The notes under the pieces are model-generated. The model did no database searches and was not told the origin of the DNA. It saw nothing but the letters and a program-made list of their open reading frames with translations. Both the position numbers and the translations under genes were made by a program. Positions 31,791 to 32,508 of a DNA stretch of 32,508 nt are shown here, piece by piece; position 1 is the stretch's first letter, and each line of letters begins with the position of its first letter. Origin of the DNA: an uncultured Actinomycetes bacterium (GTDB lineage Bacteria > Actinomycetota > Actinomycetes > S36-B12). The stretch is from contig CALGTB010000010.1 in NCBI GenBank assembly GCA_937902285.1, forward strand, positions 1 through 32,508, read 5' to 3'.

Positions 31791-32508
31791 GTGATCAAGA
31801 GGATCATCGTCGTGATCGTGGCGATCGTCATGCTCGCGGCGGGCGTCGCGAGCGCGACGGCGGCGGTCTGGGTCAACGGGGCCTTCGACGAGAACGGGGT
31901 CATGCGCTTCGACGCAGGCACGATCGAGCCGGGGGCCGATGCCCGTTCGGTGATCGTCGATGTCGACCGGTTCGGGGCGACCATTCCCTACATCGGGCAG
32001 TTCGGCACGACCCGCCTCTCCGTCCGGACGGGGGAGCGTGCGGACCCCTCCGACACGCTGTTCTTCGGTGCGGCCAGCACGTCCGACGTCGATGCCTTCG
32101 TCAAGGGCAGCGCCTACGCGGTCGCCCTGCGGAGCGGCTCCGAGTGGACCACCCGTGACGTGCCGGGTGCACTGGTACCGCCCCTGCCCCGCCCTCAGCC
32201 CTTCTGGCTCGCCGAGGACGTCGGACGTGAGCCCGCGATCGTCGTCCCCCAGGACAGGCCGCTGACACTGCTGGTCATGCACCCGTCCGGGATCCCCACG
32301 GGTCCGCTGGTGATGTCCATCGACTTCGTGGTGCCGCAGGCCCGCTCATGGACCCTCGGACTGGCCATCGCCGCAGGCGTCCTGCTGCTCATCGCCATCG
32401 TCCTGATCGTGGTCGCGGTCCGCATGCGCGGACGACGTGGGCGGCACGCGGCCGACGCCGTGCCGGTGGTGGAGGCCGTGCCTGAGACCGTGGCCGTGCC
32501 GGTCGTGG
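31791..32508 (+). CDS. Unknown two-helix membrane protein, 3' end outside window
   Basis: The frame is open from the GTG at 31791 to the window edge (239 codons, no stop), so the gene is cut. GGAGAGGAAG lies about 10 bases before the start. Residues 5-25 form a hydrophobic helix after the basic MIKR, possibly a signal peptide with ASA before the likely cleavage region. Residues 27-185 are predicted outside, with no cysteine and no family I recognise. Residues 187-210 form a second helix, followed by RMRGRRGR, which places the tail in the cytoplasm. The tail repeats Ala-Val-Pro three times (AVPVV, AVPET, AVPVV). I cannot assign a function. Confidence 0.8.
   Translation, partial: MIKRIIVVIVAIVMLAAGVASATAAVWVNGAFDENGVMRFDAGTIEPGADARSVIVDVDRFGATIPYIGQFGTTRLSVRTGERADPSDTLFFGAASTSDVDAFVKGSAYAVALRSGSEWTTRDVPGALVPPLPRPQPFWLAEDVGREPAIVVPQDRPLTLLVMHPSGIPTGPLVMSIDFVVPQARSWTLGLAIAAGVLLLIAIVLIVVAVRMRGRRGRHAADAVPVVEAVPETVAVPVV

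Noticed and set aside
1..32508. CRISPR array, tRNA, rRNA, insertion sequence or prophage genes
   Set aside because: No regularly spaced repeats, no RNA gene signatures and no transposase, integrase or phage protein were seen in any frame.

Overview
The window is a gene-dense, high-GC stretch of an actinobacterial chromosome. The RbpA, OpcA, SufR and SufU genes, the InhA-type enoyl reductase and the frequent GTG starts all point to Actinomycetota. The RbpA and general protein style look closest to Nocardioidaceae/Propionibacteriales, but that rank is inference. The gene order matches a conserved actinobacterial backbone that I recall from Mycobacterium tuberculosis (roughly Rv1437 to Rv1484), with some genes lost and others inserted. 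I see no mobile element, phage gene, tRNA, rRNA or CRISPR array, and no gene-free stretch longer than about 150 bases.

Layout. Positions 1-2341 (+) carry pgk (5' end cut by the window), tpiA, secG and rbpA. Positions 2365-8824 (-) carry a pentose phosphate operon transcribed tkt, tal, zwf, opcA, pgl. Positions 8964-10821 hold the convergent pair ctaB and ctaA (heme O and heme A synthesis), followed by a two-gene ABC transporter on the minus strand. Positions 12552-19043 (+) are a full suf operon: sufR, sufB, sufD, a Rieske ferredoxin, sufC, sufS, sufU, sufT. A CAAC-N6-GTTG operator lies on the sufR start. Then follow a YdeI-like protein, an ABC-F ATPase, a crotonase-family enzyme and a fused ABC exporter. 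A minus-strand group holds a DUF3099 membrane protein, SURF1 and an unusual short-chain dehydrogenase. A plus-strand operon (25963-28888) holds dodecin, a TMEM175-like channel, fabG, fabI and a SixA-type phosphatase. serB is on the minus strand, and the window ends with a lone ABC ATPase, a TSUP permease and an unknown membrane protein that runs off the edge.

How the genes fit together. Glycolysis and the NADPH-making pentose phosphate pathway sit tail to tail. ctaA, ctaB and SURF1 all serve heme A-containing cytochrome oxidase. The suf operon builds Fe-S clusters and its repressor probably senses them. FabG and FabI supply two steps of type II fatty acid elongation.

The most striking non-coding signal is promoter architecture. 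Six genes (tkt, ctaA, the ABC ATPase at 12491, the DUF3099 gene, surf1 and the ABC ATPase at 30185) have a TANNNT hexamer exactly 6 bases before the start codon and no ribosome binding site, which predicts leaderless mRNAs. In two of them the -10 hexamer begins with the TAG stop codon of the upstream gene. sufR seems to follow the same plan with its operator laid over it. I found no clearly new multi-gene system. The best leads are these promoters, two enzymes with altered catalytic residues and the partial unknown membrane protein.
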